Notes: generated by a model not told the origin, from the sequence alone. Positions 29,755-38,082 are shown, counted from the first letter of the stretch. The stretch is 64,000 nt of DNA from Tenacibaculum jejuense (GCF_900198195.1 NZ_LT899436.1:1219501-1283500), one strand, 5' to 3'. Numbers and translations: made by a program.

Positions 29755-30430
29755 GATCTAATTTTGAGGTTAAGCAAGTGTAAAAAAGTTCGAAAGCAAT
29801 AAAGGTTTTAATAGCTATGTTATTATAGTCTTTTTCTTTTAAGTCTAGTAGAGGAGCTATTAATAAAGGATTGTTAAGGTAATTTTCTCTAAAAGTAATT
29901 ATGAAATCATTGATGTTTTCATTGTTGCCTTGTGCTATTATTTTTTCTGAAAAACGATCTTCATAGTTCAAAATGTAAACAAAATCTTTATTTTTTATTT
30001 TTTCTACATATTCATCTAGAAACTCATCATCTTTGAAAGCCTCAATTTGTTCTGGTGTAAAAGGAGTAAAGCTTAAGAAAGCTAATTTATGTTTGATATT
30101 TGAACTTTTAACCCAGACATAATCAAATAATTCTTCATAAGATTCTTCTAAAAGATTTAAGCTGTTTTCTGAAGATATTTTAGATAAGAGAAGAGGAAAG
30201 TTTATGTTTTCTCTAGAAAGATCTTTGATAAACATTTTAAAAGCTATTGAAGCATTTTCAGGTTTTATCAGATAGTAATTGCAAATGTTATTCTGAAAGT
30301 CATTCACCATTTTTAAAACAAGTTCATCTTTATAGTTTTCCTTATTGAAATGGTTGTAGCTGTCTGATTGGGATTCAGCAACTATTGTAGAACAACAAAA
30401 AATAATTAAGAACAGAATAATTTTATTCAT
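29747..30430 (-). CDS. Secreted protein of unknown function, paralogue 1 (mutase operon)
   Basis: Not recognised. A 227-residue product with an N-terminal signal (IILFLIIFCCSTIVAES). The Cys pair in the signal might suggest a lipoprotein, but there is no good lipobox. The body matches its neighbour: NICNYYLIKPENASIAFKMF, RFSEKIIAQGNNENINDFII, TFRENYLNNPLLIAPLLDLK and AIKTFIAFELFYTCLTSK. The pair looks like a tandem duplication that has diverged strongly. It overlaps the small-subunit stop by eight bases (ATGAATAA). Both genes have the same base composition as the operon, so recent transfer is not apparent. Confidence 0.8.
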   Translation of the reverse strand: MNKIILFLIIFCCSTIVAESQSDSYNHFNKENYKDELVLKMVNDFQNNICNYYLIKPENASIAFKMFIKDLSRENINFPLLLSKISSENSLNLLEESYEELFDYVWVKSSNIKHKLAFLSFTPFTPEQIEAFKDDEFLDEYVEKIKNKDFVYILNYEDRFSEKIIAQGNNENINDFIITFRENYLNNPLLIAPLLDLKEKDYNNIAIKTFIAFELFYTCLTSKLDHE

Positions 30431-31772
30431 TTTCTAGTCTTTCTTGTTCAAGTTTTTCTGCTAATCTTTTTGTAATAATTGGTTGAATTAACGTTTTTTC
30501 TGATCGTTTCTTTACAAAAGGAAATAACTCTAAATCGTTTTTCATTCGATCATTTTCGTTTTGAATTTTATTCGTTCCTAATAAAACTAGTTCTCCTTGA
30601 TCAAATAAACCTTGTTCTTTTTGTGCAGATTCTTCTATTTTTCTTTGAATTATTCCTTCTTTTAATTGTTTTAAAAATCCTCCACCTTGTTCTATTTGTT
30701 TGAAAATTTCTAAAGCATTTTCTGCCAACTGATGAGTTATACTTTCTATATAATAACTACCATCAGCAAAATGTTGTGCATTTTCAAATCCACTTTCTTC
30801 TTTAATAACTAAAAGTTGATTTCTAGAAATTCGTTCTCCAAATTCGTTTGATTTATGAAAAATTTCATCATAAGAAGCATTTGAAATAGTATTAGCTCCT
30901 CCTAAAATTGCACTCATACACTCAGATGTAGTTCTCAGCATGTTAGTGTTATAGTCATATAATGTTTTGTTTCTTAATGTTGGTTGAACAAATATATGTG
31001 CTTCATTTTCGCTGATGTCGTATTCTTTTAAAAGTGATTGCCATAAAATTCTAAATGCTCTCAACTTTGCGATTTCAAAGAAATAGTTTGTGCCGACAGA
31101 AAAATTGAAATGGACTTGATCAGCTATTTTAGCACCAAAATGATTTAAATATTCATTAGCATGAGCTAGCGCATATGCTAACTGTTGTGTGCAATTAGCA
31201 CCTGCATTTTGATATGTAGAAGCATTAACTGCAATACTATTATTTATGCTACTAATACTTTCAAGCTGTTTATGATCTGATTGTAAATTTGAATACCAGT
31301 TACCTGTTTTTGCTAGGTTTCCAATAATATCAATATTAAAGTAAACGTTTTCGTTAATTAAGAAATCAGATAATTTTTTTACAAAATTAGCATCTAAAAA
31401 GTTAAACTTAAAATATGTTTTTGTTTCTGATTTTAGTTGTAAATTATTTAAAAGTTTTTCTATATCAAACTCTTCATCTACTATGAATTCGATAGCGTTT
31501 GCACCTCTTTGCAGCGCATCATTAGCCAGTTTATTTGCTATGTAGACGTCATCAATGAAAATTGATTCACAAATAGAAAAGTTAGAAGAAGGTAGTTGAA
31601 TTTTTTGATGTGTTTGATCTTCTTTAGAGTAAAAAGGTCTAACTGTAATTCCTTCGTTAGTATTCCAAAGTAACGTTTTATTGTAGTCTAATCCTTTTAA
31701 ATCTACCTGTATTTTTTGTTTCCAAGCTTTTTCAGAAACACCTTCAAATTCATCAAATAAAAAATTCTCCAT
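30423..31772 (-). CDS. mutA: Methylmalonyl-CoA mutase, small subunit
   Basis: Homologous to the large-subunit barrel but without the cobalamin-binding domain (449 residues; no DxHxxG). Recognisable parts are FEGVSEKAWKQKIQVDLKGL near the start, WNTNEGITVRPFY, NFSVGTNYFFEIAKLRAFRI, LRTTSECMSAILGGANTISN and ADGSYYIESITHQLAENA. Its role is structural or regulatory in the heterodimer. Its start overlaps the stop of ftsB by one base (TAATG). Unusually, two unknown genes separate it from the large subunit. Confidence 0.92.
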   Translation of the reverse strand: MENFLFDEFEGVSEKAWKQKIQVDLKGLDYNKTLLWNTNEGITVRPFYSKEDQTHQKIQLPSSNFSICESIFIDDVYIANKLANDALQRGANAIEFIVDEEFDIEKLLNNLQLKSETKTYFKFNFLDANFVKKLSDFLINENVYFNIDIIGNLAKTGNWYSNLQSDHKQLESISSINNSIAVNASTYQNAGANCTQQLAYALAHANEYLNHFGAKIADQVHFNFSVGTNYFFEIAKLRAFRILWQSLLKEYDISENEAHIFVQPTLRNKTLYDYNTNMLRTTSECMSAILGGANTISNASYDEIFHKSNEFGERISRNQLLVIKEESGFENAQHFADGSYYIESITHQLAENALEIFKQIEQGGGFLKQLKEGIIQRKIEESAQKEQGLFDQGELVLLGTNKIQNENDRMKNDLELFPFVKKRSEKTLIQPIITKRLAEKLEQERLENE

Positions 31773-32086
31773 TATTTTTTTATGGTATCAAATTCAATTA
31801 TGTAAATATCTTCGTTTTCTCTTTTCATTAAATATTTTTCTCTGGCGAATCGTTCTAATTCTAGAGAATCTTGTAGTTTTCGTATGGTTTCTTTGTCTTC
31901 AGCAATTCTTTTTTTATGGTAATCTACCCAAGTTTCTAGTTCCTTAATTTCAGAATTAAATTCTTGATGTCTCATGTAAGAATTCTCATCAAAGAAAATC
32001 ATCCATCCAACAAAAACTGTTAGTATAATAACATATGTAATTCCAACGGTAATACCTAATATTTTTACTGTTCTGTTTAATTTCAT
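31772..32086 (-). CDS. FtsB/DivIC-like septum formation initiator
   Basis: A 104-residue bitopic protein with a short cytosolic N-terminus, one membrane helix (ITVGITYVIILTVFVGWMIF, about 12-31) and a periplasmic coiled coil (residues 40-85), ending with the family motif RFAREKYLMKRENEDIYIIE. FtsB/DivIC proteins bridge FtsL and FtsQ in the divisome. It sits two bases after udk and one-base-overlaps the mutase small subunit, an arrangement seen in other Flavobacteriia. Confidence 0.88.
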   Translation of the reverse strand: MKLNRTVKILGITVGITYVIILTVFVGWMIFFDENSYMRHQEFNSEIKELETWVDYHKKRIAEDKETIRKLQDSLELERFAREKYLMKRENEDIYIIEFDTIKK

Positions 32087-32087
32087 G

Positions 32088-32702
32088 CTACAAGCGTTCG
32101 CTAATTACAGTTCTAACAATATCAATGGCTACTGTATTATATCTGTCGTTAGGAATAATAATATCTGCATAGTTTTTTGTAGGTTCAATAAACTCTTGGT
32201 GCATTGGTTTTAAAGTATCTTGATAACGAGATAAAACTTCATTAATGTCTCTACCACGCTCTGTAATATCTCTTTTAACTCTTCTAATTAAGCGCTCATC
32301 AGCATCTGCATGCACAAAGATTTTAATGTCACACAAATTTCTCAACTCTTTATTATTAAAGATTAATATCCCTTCTACAATAACCACCTTACGAGGATGT
32401 GTTTTTACTGTATCTTTTGTTCTATTATGAGTGACAAATGAATACACAGGTTGTTCTATGATCTGATTATTTTTAAGTTCTGTTAAATGTTTAACCAATA
32501 ATTCAAAATCGATAGCTCGAGGATGATCAAAATTAATTTTTGATCTTTGATCATAGGTTAAATTGTCTGTAGCGTTGTAATATGAGTCTTGAGAAATTAC
32601 ACAGACTTCATCTGGCGGTAACTCATTAATTATTTGATTTACTACAGTAGTTTTTCCACTTCCTGTTCCTCCAGCAATTCCTATGATAAAAATGTTTTTC
32701 AT
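32088..32702 (-). CDS. udk: Uridine kinase
   Basis: Phosphorylates uridine and cytidine in pyrimidine salvage. The P-loop is GIAGGTGSGKTTVVNQI near the N-terminus, followed by ISQDSYYNA, NFDHPRAIDFELL and RRVKRDITERGRDINEVLSR, all diagnostic of the udk family. The 204-residue length is normal. It appears to be the first gene of an eight-gene operon running to psd. The terminator of the tRNA gene lies just upstream. Confidence 0.95.
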   Translation of the reverse strand: MKNIFIIGIAGGTGSGKTTVVNQIINELPPDEVCVISQDSYYNATDNLTYDQRSKINFDHPRAIDFELLVKHLTELKNNQIIEQPVYSFVTHNRTKDTVKTHPRKVVIVEGILIFNNKELRNLCDIKIFVHADADERLIRRVKRDITERGRDINEVLSRYQDTLKPMHQEFIEPTKNYADIIIPNDRYNTVAIDIVRTVISERL

Positions 32703-32742
32703 TTGTAGTTAAAATATAAGCAAATTTAGAAAAAATAGGGCA

Positions 32743-32776
32743 TAAAAAAAGACATCTTTTTAGATGTCTTTTTTAT
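32743..32776 (-). terminator. Terminator after tRNA-Thr
   Basis: AAAAAAAGACATCT and AGATGTCTTTTTTA form a hairpin with a short T loop. It lies just after the 3' end of the tRNA on the minus strand, with T-runs on both sides. Confidence 0.85.
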
Positions 32777-32780
32777 TTTG

Positions 32781-32854
32781 AGCCGATAGAGGGACTCGAA
32801 CCCACGACCTGCTGATTACAAATCAGCTGCTCTAGCCAGCTGAGCTATATCGGC
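32781..32854 (-). tRNA. tRNA-Thr (anticodon TGT)
   Basis: A complete cloverleaf on the minus strand: acceptor GCCGATA/TATCGGC with discriminator T, D-arm GCTCAGCTGGCTAGAGC, anticodon stem GCTGA/TCAGC with loop TTTGTAA, and T-arm GTGGGTTCGAGTCCCTC. The 3' CCA is not encoded. The anticodon TGT reads ACA and other ACN codons. Confidence 0.95.
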
Positions 32855-32920
32855 TGTTGCCTTTAAAAGCGTGGCAAATATATAACGTTTTTTGAAACTG
32901 GCAAACTTTTTTGAAAAAAA

Positions 32921-33769
32921 TTATTTTCTTTCTGATTTAGGTAATATTTTGAATGAAATAACTGGGATGTTTACATGATTTACGACGTCTTCAGTGATGC
33001 TGTGATCAAAAATTTGAGAAAAGCTACTTCTACCATGAGTGGTCATAATTATGATGTCAGCATCGTAACTCTTTGCATAATTGGTAATTCCAGCTTCAAT
33101 AGTATAGTCAGAAATATAAGAAACATCTTCTAAATGATCTGAATTATTGTTTGCTTTATCGAAGAAATTTTTAACTGTATTTCTCATTTCAGCAGAACTT
33201 AAAAATGATTTCCCTGGTGTATTTACATAAATCATTTTTGTTTGTAAACCGATAAAATCACAAAACTCTTTAATTCTTTTATATGGTCCAATTGAATCGT
33301 CTGTAAAATCACAGGCAAAAATTGCTTTTTTAAATCCATGATCTAACGGTTCGTCTTTTATCACAAGCACTGGAACATTTGAGTGTCTAATTACTTTTTG
33401 AGCATTAGATCCAATTAAAAATTCTTTAAAACCAGTGGCTCCTTTAGATCCCATCATAACAAGATCAATTTTTTCTTCATTATATAAAGTGTTTAGTTCT
33501 GTAAAAACTTTATAATGTTTTAAAATAGGAGTCACTTTTACATCTTTTAAGTAATCTTTATCTAAAAATTCATTGAATTTATTTTCAGCTAATTTCAGAT
33601 AAAGTACAGTTTCTTTTGTAGTATTTGAATTATTCATCATTGCTGTAGATAACTCAAGCATATGTACAGCTACGATTTCATAATCAAAAGTTCTACCATA
33701 ATAGGCCGCTGTTTTTAATGCATTTTCTGACTGGATAGAAAAATCTACGGGGACTAATATTCTTTTCAT
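32921..33769 (-). CDS. Universal stress protein, tandem UspA domains
   Basis: Two UspA domains in 282 residues. Domain one keeps the nucleotide-binding signature (MMGSKGATGFKEFLIGSNAQ, then VPVLVI); domain two has a weaker version (TTHGRSSFSQIFDHSITEDV), so perhaps only one site binds ATP. Tandem-domain Usp proteins are cytosolic and linked to stress or dormancy, but no specific pathway is known. It is a single-gene unit next to tRNA-Thr. Confidence 0.88.
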   Translation of the reverse strand: MKRILVPVDFSIQSENALKTAAYYGRTFDYEIVAVHMLELSTAMMNNSNTTKETVLYLKLAENKFNEFLDKDYLKDVKVTPILKHYKVFTELNTLYNEEKIDLVMMGSKGATGFKEFLIGSNAQKVIRHSNVPVLVIKDEPLDHGFKKAIFACDFTDDSIGPYKRIKEFCDFIGLQTKMIYVNTPGKSFLSSAEMRNTVKNFFDKANNNSDHLEDVSYISDYTIEAGITNYAKSYDADIIIMTTHGRSSFSQIFDHSITEDVVNHVNIPVISFKILPKSERK

Positions 33770-33919
33770 AAAGTGTGTGTTTGAAGTTGTACCCTTTAAA
33801 TTACAAAAAAAAAGTGGTTTTTAAAACTTGTTGGATGTTTAAGTGTTTGGTTTTGTGTGTTTAAGTGGTGGTTTTGTTTAGTTCAAATGTTTTCATATTT
33901 TAGTAGTAAAACGATATTA

Positions 33920-34774
33920 ATGAAAAAAATTATCACTGTTTTTGGGGTATTAATACTAATAATTTCGTGTTCATCAAATGATGAAAAAACTATAAATTTA
34001 GATCAGGAAGAATTCCTTGATAAATCTTACGGTATCGGTGATTTACAGAAATATGATATTTTTTTACCTGAGGGAAGAACTCAAGCAAATACCAAAGTAT
34101 TGATGATTATTCATGGAGGAGGATGGACTTCTGGCGATAAAAATGAATTGACTTTTATTTACAATTATTTTAAAAAGTTAGGGCGTAATTTTGCGATTGT
34201 AAATTTTAATTACACATTGGCAGATTTAAATACTAAGCCGATTCCTTTACAAACTAACGATATAAAAAAGTTTATTTCTCATCTAAAAGAAATGAAAGAT
34301 GTATATAATATAGGAGATGAATTCTTTTTATTAGGATCGAGTGCTGGAGCACATTTATCGATGATGTATGGTTATAAATTTGATACAGATAAAGATATTA
34401 GAGGAATTATTAATGTTGTCGGACCTACTAATTTTTTGCATACATCTTATACGCAAACTACAAACAATGAAACGGCAGAATTATTAAATAATGTTCAGGT
34501 TTTACATAATGAAACTATAGAAAATAATCCTTCTTTTTACGAATCTATTAGTCCTATTTTTCATATTTCTTCAGAATCACCAGCTACAATTTCTTTTTAT
34601 GGAGGAAATGATCTTCTAGTTCCTGAACAACAAGGTGAAATATTACATAAAGCTTTAGATGAACTTCAAGTAGTAAATGAATTATACATATATCCTACTG
34701 AAGGTCATGGTTGGGGAGAGCCCAATATTCTTGATACTTTCCTTAAAATTGAATCTTTTTTAAATAAAAATTAA
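33920..34774 (+). CDS. Lipoprotein alpha/beta-hydrolase (esterase-like)
   Basis: A lipoprotein (MKKIITVFGVLILIISCSS) with an alpha/beta-hydrolase fold of the BD-FAE/acetylesterase kind: oxyanion motif IHGGGWTSGDK, nucleophile elbow LGSSAGAHLS, acid region GGNDLLVPEQQ and the catalytic His in TEGHGWGEP. It probably removes acyl groups from carbohydrates or small esters at the cell surface. ATG 33920 is chosen over an upstream GTG (33857), since only the former gives a clean lipoprotein signal. It lies just upstream of the sigma factor gene. Confidence 0.88.
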   Translation: MKKIITVFGVLILIISCSSNDEKTINLDQEEFLDKSYGIGDLQKYDIFLPEGRTQANTKVLMIIHGGGWTSGDKNELTFIYNYFKKLGRNFAIVNFNYTLADLNTKPIPLQTNDIKKFISHLKEMKDVYNIGDEFFLLGSSAGAHLSMMYGYKFDTDKDIRGIINVVGPTNFLHTSYTQTTNNETAELLNNVQVLHNETIENNPSFYESISPIFHISSESPATISFYGGNDLLVPEQQGEILHKALDELQVVNELYIYPTEGHGWGEPNILDTFLKIESFLNKN

Positions 34775-34782
34775 AAAAACTT

Positions 34783-34811
34783 TGTAACGTTTTTAAAAAA
34801 TTCCAGTTCTT
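34783..34811 (+). promoter_or_regulatory. Candidate autoregulated ECF-sigma promoter
   Basis: TGTAAC (34783-34788), a 17-base spacer and GTTCTT (34806-34811) resemble the GTAAC/CGTCTT promoters read by ECF sigma factors. It lies directly in front of an ECF sigma gene, so positive autoregulation is likely. Confidence 0.38.
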
Positions 34812-34846
34812 CCTATCAAACAACTAACTAACATTATTTAAAAGGT

Positions 34847-35395
34847 TTGGATTCATTATCAGATAGTGCATTAATGCTGAAAGTAAAATCAGGCGAAAGT
34901 CATACGTTGGGGCTTTTATATGAGCGTTACAAGAAACGTTTGTTTGGTTTCTTTTTTCAGATGAGTAAAGATGCTAGTTTGTGTGAAGATTTAGTACAAA
35001 ACGTGTTCATACGAGTTATTAAATATAAGCACACTTATACCGAGGAAAGTAATTTTGTGTCATGGATTTTTAAAATCGCCAGAAATGTATATTATGATCA
35101 TTTCAAAGGGAAAAACAAAAGTAAAACCTATGATATAGAAGAACAATATGATGTTCATTCTTTTGAAAATGCAGAGAACTCAATAGAACAAACAGAAAGA
35201 ATATTGCTTTTAAAGAAAGCGATAAATCAATTGCCTAAGGCTAAAAGAGAAATAATTATTCTAAGTAAAATGAAAGAGTTGAAGTATAAAGAATTGGGAG
35301 AAATCATAGGGTGTTCAGAAGGTAATGCAAGGATAAAAGTACATAGAGCATTGCACGATTTAAAAAAGATTTATTTAACATTAGAAGAGAGATAG
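34847..35395 (+). CDS. ECF-type RNA polymerase sigma factor
   Basis: Regions 2 and 4 of sigma-70 are present: LGLLYERYKKRLFGFFFQM, DLVQNVFIRVIKYKHTY, FVSWIFKIARNVYYDHF and LPKAKREIIILSKMKELKYK then ELGEIIGCSEGNARIKVHRA. The 182 residues with no extra domain define a group ECF factor. The frame has a stop at 34829 and the only early start is TTG 34847, which keeps the conserved LSDSALMLKVKSGE; the next ATG (34874) would cut into it. The anti-sigma gene begins two bases after the stop codon ends. Confidence 0.92.
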   Translation: MDSLSDSALMLKVKSGESHTLGLLYERYKKRLFGFFFQMSKDASLCEDLVQNVFIRVIKYKHTYTEESNFVSWIFKIARNVYYDHFKGKNKSKTYDIEEQYDVHSFENAENSIEQTERILLLKKAINQLPKAKREIIILSKMKELKYKELGEIIGCSEGNARIKVHRALHDLKKIYLTLEER

Positions 35396-35396
35396 T

Positions 35397-36191
35397 ATGG
35401 AAAATTTAGATGTTAAAGCAATGATGATAGATTACTTATCTGGTAATTTATCTGAAACAGAAGAAAAGAATTTTAAAATTCAGTTAGAAAAAGATCCGGC
35501 TTTAAAAGAAGAATTCTTAGAAATGAGTTTTTTCTGGGAAGCAGAGAATACAGAAATTCCAGAGCCTACTATGGAAATGGATCGAAAGTTTTATGAAATG
35601 CTGAATGAAGAAGTGAAGGAAGAACAAAAAGATTCATCATTAGTACGATTTATAAAACGTGTAGAAGTATTACCATTTAGAAAAGTATTCTATGCATTAG
35701 GTATTTTAACTATTGGCTTTTTTTTAGGAAAAGGGATGAACAATGTAAAAGAAGTACACATCACTGAAGAAGTAAGAGTAGCTCAAAAAGAAACAGAGCA
35801 AGTACGATCTCAATTGGTATTAACATTATTAGATCAACCTTCTGCAAATCAAAGGTTACAAGCTGTTAATGAAGTGAGTAAATTAAGTGAAGTAACAGAA
35901 ACAATTATAAAGGCTTTGTTCGCAACATTAAATAACGATGAAAATGTAAATGTTCGTTTATCTGCAATAGAATCTTTAAAAAAATACACAGACATGCCTA
36001 TTGTAAGAGAAGGATTGGTTGCTTCGATAGTACATCAGAAATCACCATTAGTACAAATAGAATTAGCAGATGTGATGGTTTTATTACAGGAAAAAGAAGC
36101 TGTAAAACCATTTAAAGAATTAATAGATCAAGAAGGAATAAATTCTAGCGCAAAACAAAAAATAGAAGAAAGTATATCTAACATATACTAA
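35397..36191 (+). CDS. Membrane anti-sigma factor with periplasmic HEAT repeats
   Basis: A cytosolic N-terminal domain (YLSGNLSETEEKNFKIQLEK, typical of anti-sigma factors but without the zinc HxxxCxxC site) is followed by one membrane helix at about 95-112 (VFYALGILTIGFFLGKGM). After it come HEAT-like repeats (NQRLQAVNEVSKL, NVNVRLSAIESLKKY, SPLVQIELADVMVLL) that would face the periplasm. It lies one base after the sigma gene and presumably holds it inactive until an envelope signal is sensed. Which signal the HEAT domain reads is unknown. Confidence 0.82.
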   Translation: MENLDVKAMMIDYLSGNLSETEEKNFKIQLEKDPALKEEFLEMSFFWEAENTEIPEPTMEMDRKFYEMLNEEVKEEQKDSSLVRFIKRVEVLPFRKVFYALGILTIGFFLGKGMNNVKEVHITEEVRVAQKETEQVRSQLVLTLLDQPSANQRLQAVNEVSKLSEVTETIIKALFATLNNDENVNVRLSAIESLKKYTDMPIVREGLVASIVHQKSPLVQIELADVMVLLQEKEAVKPFKELIDQEGINSSAKQKIEESISNIY

Positions 36192-36268
36192 AAGAATTTG
36201 ATGTAAATGGCAAATCCTAGGTCGCTTTTTACAGAGATACATATAGTCATTCATCAAAACCAAAAAAC

Positions 36269-37180
36269 ATGAAAACAATTAAAATCAGTTTATTAATACT
36301 ATTGTTCAATATCTTATTTATAAATGCACAATATCTTAAAGGAGAAAAGAAGTACAATCAAGTTGAAACAATAGAAGAAGAATATCAATTTTTAGAACAA
36401 TCGCCAGACAATATTGTGGTAATCGATAATGTTTACGGTTCTATAGATGTGGAAGGTTACAACGGAAAAACCATCAAAATTGAAGTAGTAAAGAAAGTTT
36501 CAGCAGATACAAAACAAGATGTTGCTGAAGGTATGCAAGAAATAGGAGTGAAATCTTCAAAAAAGGGAGATGCAGTTTATATTTATATGGATTCACCGTA
36601 TTCTAAGTTTGATTTAGAAACAGGAAATTTTCAACATCATGAGTTTAATTTCGGAAGTAGAAGAAATTACAAACATCGTAAGAAAAGAATGTATAAATAT
36701 CGTTTAGATTTTAAAGTGAAAGTTCCTAAAAATGTAAGTATAGATGTTAAAGCAATTAATAAAGGCAATATTACGATAGATAATGTTCATGGAAAATTAT
36801 TAATCGTGCATAATGTGAATGGAGCAATTGATATGACCAATGTTTCTGGACAAACAGATGTAAATGCTTTGAATAAAGATATTAATATCACCTATGCTAA
36901 AAATCCAACTAAAGAAAGCTGGTTTAAATCACTAAACGGAGATATTAATGTGTTGTTTAAAAATGGATTAAATGCAGAAATTAGTTACAAAACAATGAAT
37001 GGAAACTTTTATACAAATTTTGATGTTGAGAAAACAACGCCTCAAGTTTCCAAAATAAAACAGAACTCAAAAAGAGGAGTAAAATATAAACTTAATAAAA
37101 GAAAGAATTTTAAAATAGGAAATGGTAAAATTCCTTTTCATTTCGATCAGTTGAATGGAGATGCCATTGTAAAAAAATAA
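36269..37180 (+). CDS. Secreted DUF4097-type beta-solenoid protein 1
   Basis: Signal peptide (LLFNILFINAQ), then an all-beta protein with repeating strand motifs: NVYGSIDVEGYNGKTIKIEV, NITIDNVHGKLLIVHNVNGA, IDMTNVSGQTDVNALNKDIN and SLNGDINVLFKNG. This is the DUF4097/putative auto-transporter adhesin head pattern. A basic stretch (RRNYKHRKKRMYKYR) interrupts it at about residues 128-142. It follows the anti-sigma gene and is a paralogue of the next gene, so both are likely members of the ECF regulon. Biochemical role unknown. Confidence 0.78.
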   Translation: MKTIKISLLILLFNILFINAQYLKGEKKYNQVETIEEEYQFLEQSPDNIVVIDNVYGSIDVEGYNGKTIKIEVVKKVSADTKQDVAEGMQEIGVKSSKKGDAVYIYMDSPYSKFDLETGNFQHHEFNFGSRRNYKHRKKRMYKYRLDFKVKVPKNVSIDVKAINKGNITIDNVHGKLLIVHNVNGAIDMTNVSGQTDVNALNKDINITYAKNPTKESWFKSLNGDINVLFKNGLNAEISYKTMNGNFYTNFDVEKTTPQVSKIKQNSKRGVKYKLNKRKNFKIGNGKIPFHFDQLNGDAIVKK

Positions 37181-37261
37181 AAGAAGTATGAGATTTATTA
37201 AAATAATAATCAGCTGTAAAAAAATAAAAGAAGTATGAGATTTATTAAAATAATAATCAGC
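37168..37261 (+). repeat. 47-bp perfect tandem duplication at a gene junction
   Basis: Copy one is 37168-37214 and copy two 37215-37261, identical over 47 bases. The unit holds the last codons and stop of the first DUF4097 gene, a purine-rich ribosome-binding site (AAAAGAAG) and the first nine codons of the second. The start region of the second gene is therefore present twice. Confidence 0.95.
37188..37238 (+). CDS. 16-codon leader ORF created by the tandem duplication
   Basis: ATG 37188 in repeat copy one has the same ribosome-binding site as the real gene start. It encodes MRFIKIIISCKKIKEV and ends with TGA at 37236-37238, which overlaps the true start ATG 37235 as ATGA. It may be translated and couple ribosomes to the second DUF4097 gene. 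Whether the peptide itself matters is unknown. Confidence 0.35.
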   Translation: MRFIKIIISCKKIKEV

Positions 37262-38047
37262 ATTGTTTTCTTAGTTGTTTTTCAACTTTCAGCTCAAGAA
37301 ACTGTAAAAGTACCATTAACAGATCCATCTAAACCAGGATTTTTAAAAGTGAAGATTCTTAACGGTGCTATAAAAGTAAAAGGTTCTAATACTAAAGAAG
37401 TAATTATAAAAGCTTCCGTTAGGGAAGGAAATAAATACAGAAGTAGGAAAAAGAAAAATAGAAAAGATTTACAAGGATTAAAACAAATTTCAAATACAGG
37501 ATTAGATTTTAGTGTAAAAGAATATAATAATGCTATTGATGTAGATTCTGATAGAAATGGTACGACAGATTTTGAAATTGAAGTTCCTAAAGATTTTTCT
37601 CTAAGGCTATCGACTTACAATAGTGGTGAAATTTATGTAGAAAATGTAAATGGTATTATGGATGTAAGTAATGCGAACGGAAAAATCACATTAAAAGATA
37701 TTAGTGGAGCTGTAAGTGCCGATGCATTAAATAAAGATATTACAGTAAATTTTCTTAAAGTTACTCCAGATACACCTATGGCGTTTAGTAGTTTAAATGG
37801 AGATATAGATATTACTTTTCCCAAAAGTTTAAAAGCAGATGTAAGAATTAAATCTGAACGAGGTGATATTTTTACCGATTACGATTTAAAATCGAAGCCT
37901 GTTAAAAGTAAAACTTCTAAAAGTGAAAGAACTGGTAATGGATATAAAGTAAAAGTAGAAAAATGGATAGAAGGAGAAATTAATGGTGGAGGTCCAGAAA
38001 TTTTATTCAAAAATTATAATGGCGATGTAATTATTCGTTCTAACTAA
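37235..38047 (+). CDS. Secreted DUF4097-type beta-solenoid protein 2
   Basis: Paralogue of the preceding gene: signal peptide (IVFLVVFQLSAQ), then short beta repeats LKVKILNGAIKVKGSNTKEV, SGEIYVENVNGIMDVSNANG, KITLKDISGAVSADALNKDI and SLNGDIDITFPKS. It has a basic patch RSRKKKNRKD near residues 68-77. Both proteins share the SLNGDI and ALNKDI motifs at equal positions, showing tandem duplication. The start codon lies in the second copy of a 47-bp repeat. A bidirectional terminator follows. Confidence 0.78.
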   Translation: MRFIKIIISIVFLVVFQLSAQETVKVPLTDPSKPGFLKVKILNGAIKVKGSNTKEVIIKASVREGNKYRSRKKKNRKDLQGLKQISNTGLDFSVKEYNNAIDVDSDRNGTTDFEIEVPKDFSLRLSTYNSGEIYVENVNGIMDVSNANGKITLKDISGAVSADALNKDITVNFLKVTPDTPMAFSSLNGDIDITFPKSLKADVRIKSERGDIFTDYDLKSKPVKSKTSKSERTGNGYKVKVEKWIEGEINGGGPEILFKNYNGDVIIRSN

Positions 38048-38049
38048 TC

Positions 38050-38082
38050 GAAAAAAGATCACTGAATAAGTGATCTTTTTTG
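38050..38082. terminator. Bidirectional terminator between DUF4097 gene 2 and an AraC gene
   Basis: AAAAAAGATCACT and AGTGATCTTTTTT flank a GAATA loop (38051-38081). Convergent genes end on both sides. Confidence 0.88.

Noticed and set aside
32781..32854. Integration site at tRNA-Thr
   Set aside because: No duplicated tRNA end and no integrase gene are present near it.
33857..33919. Upstream GTG start of the lipoprotein hydrolase
   Set aside because: The added residues are not signal-like, while ATG 33920 gives a clean lipoprotein signal.
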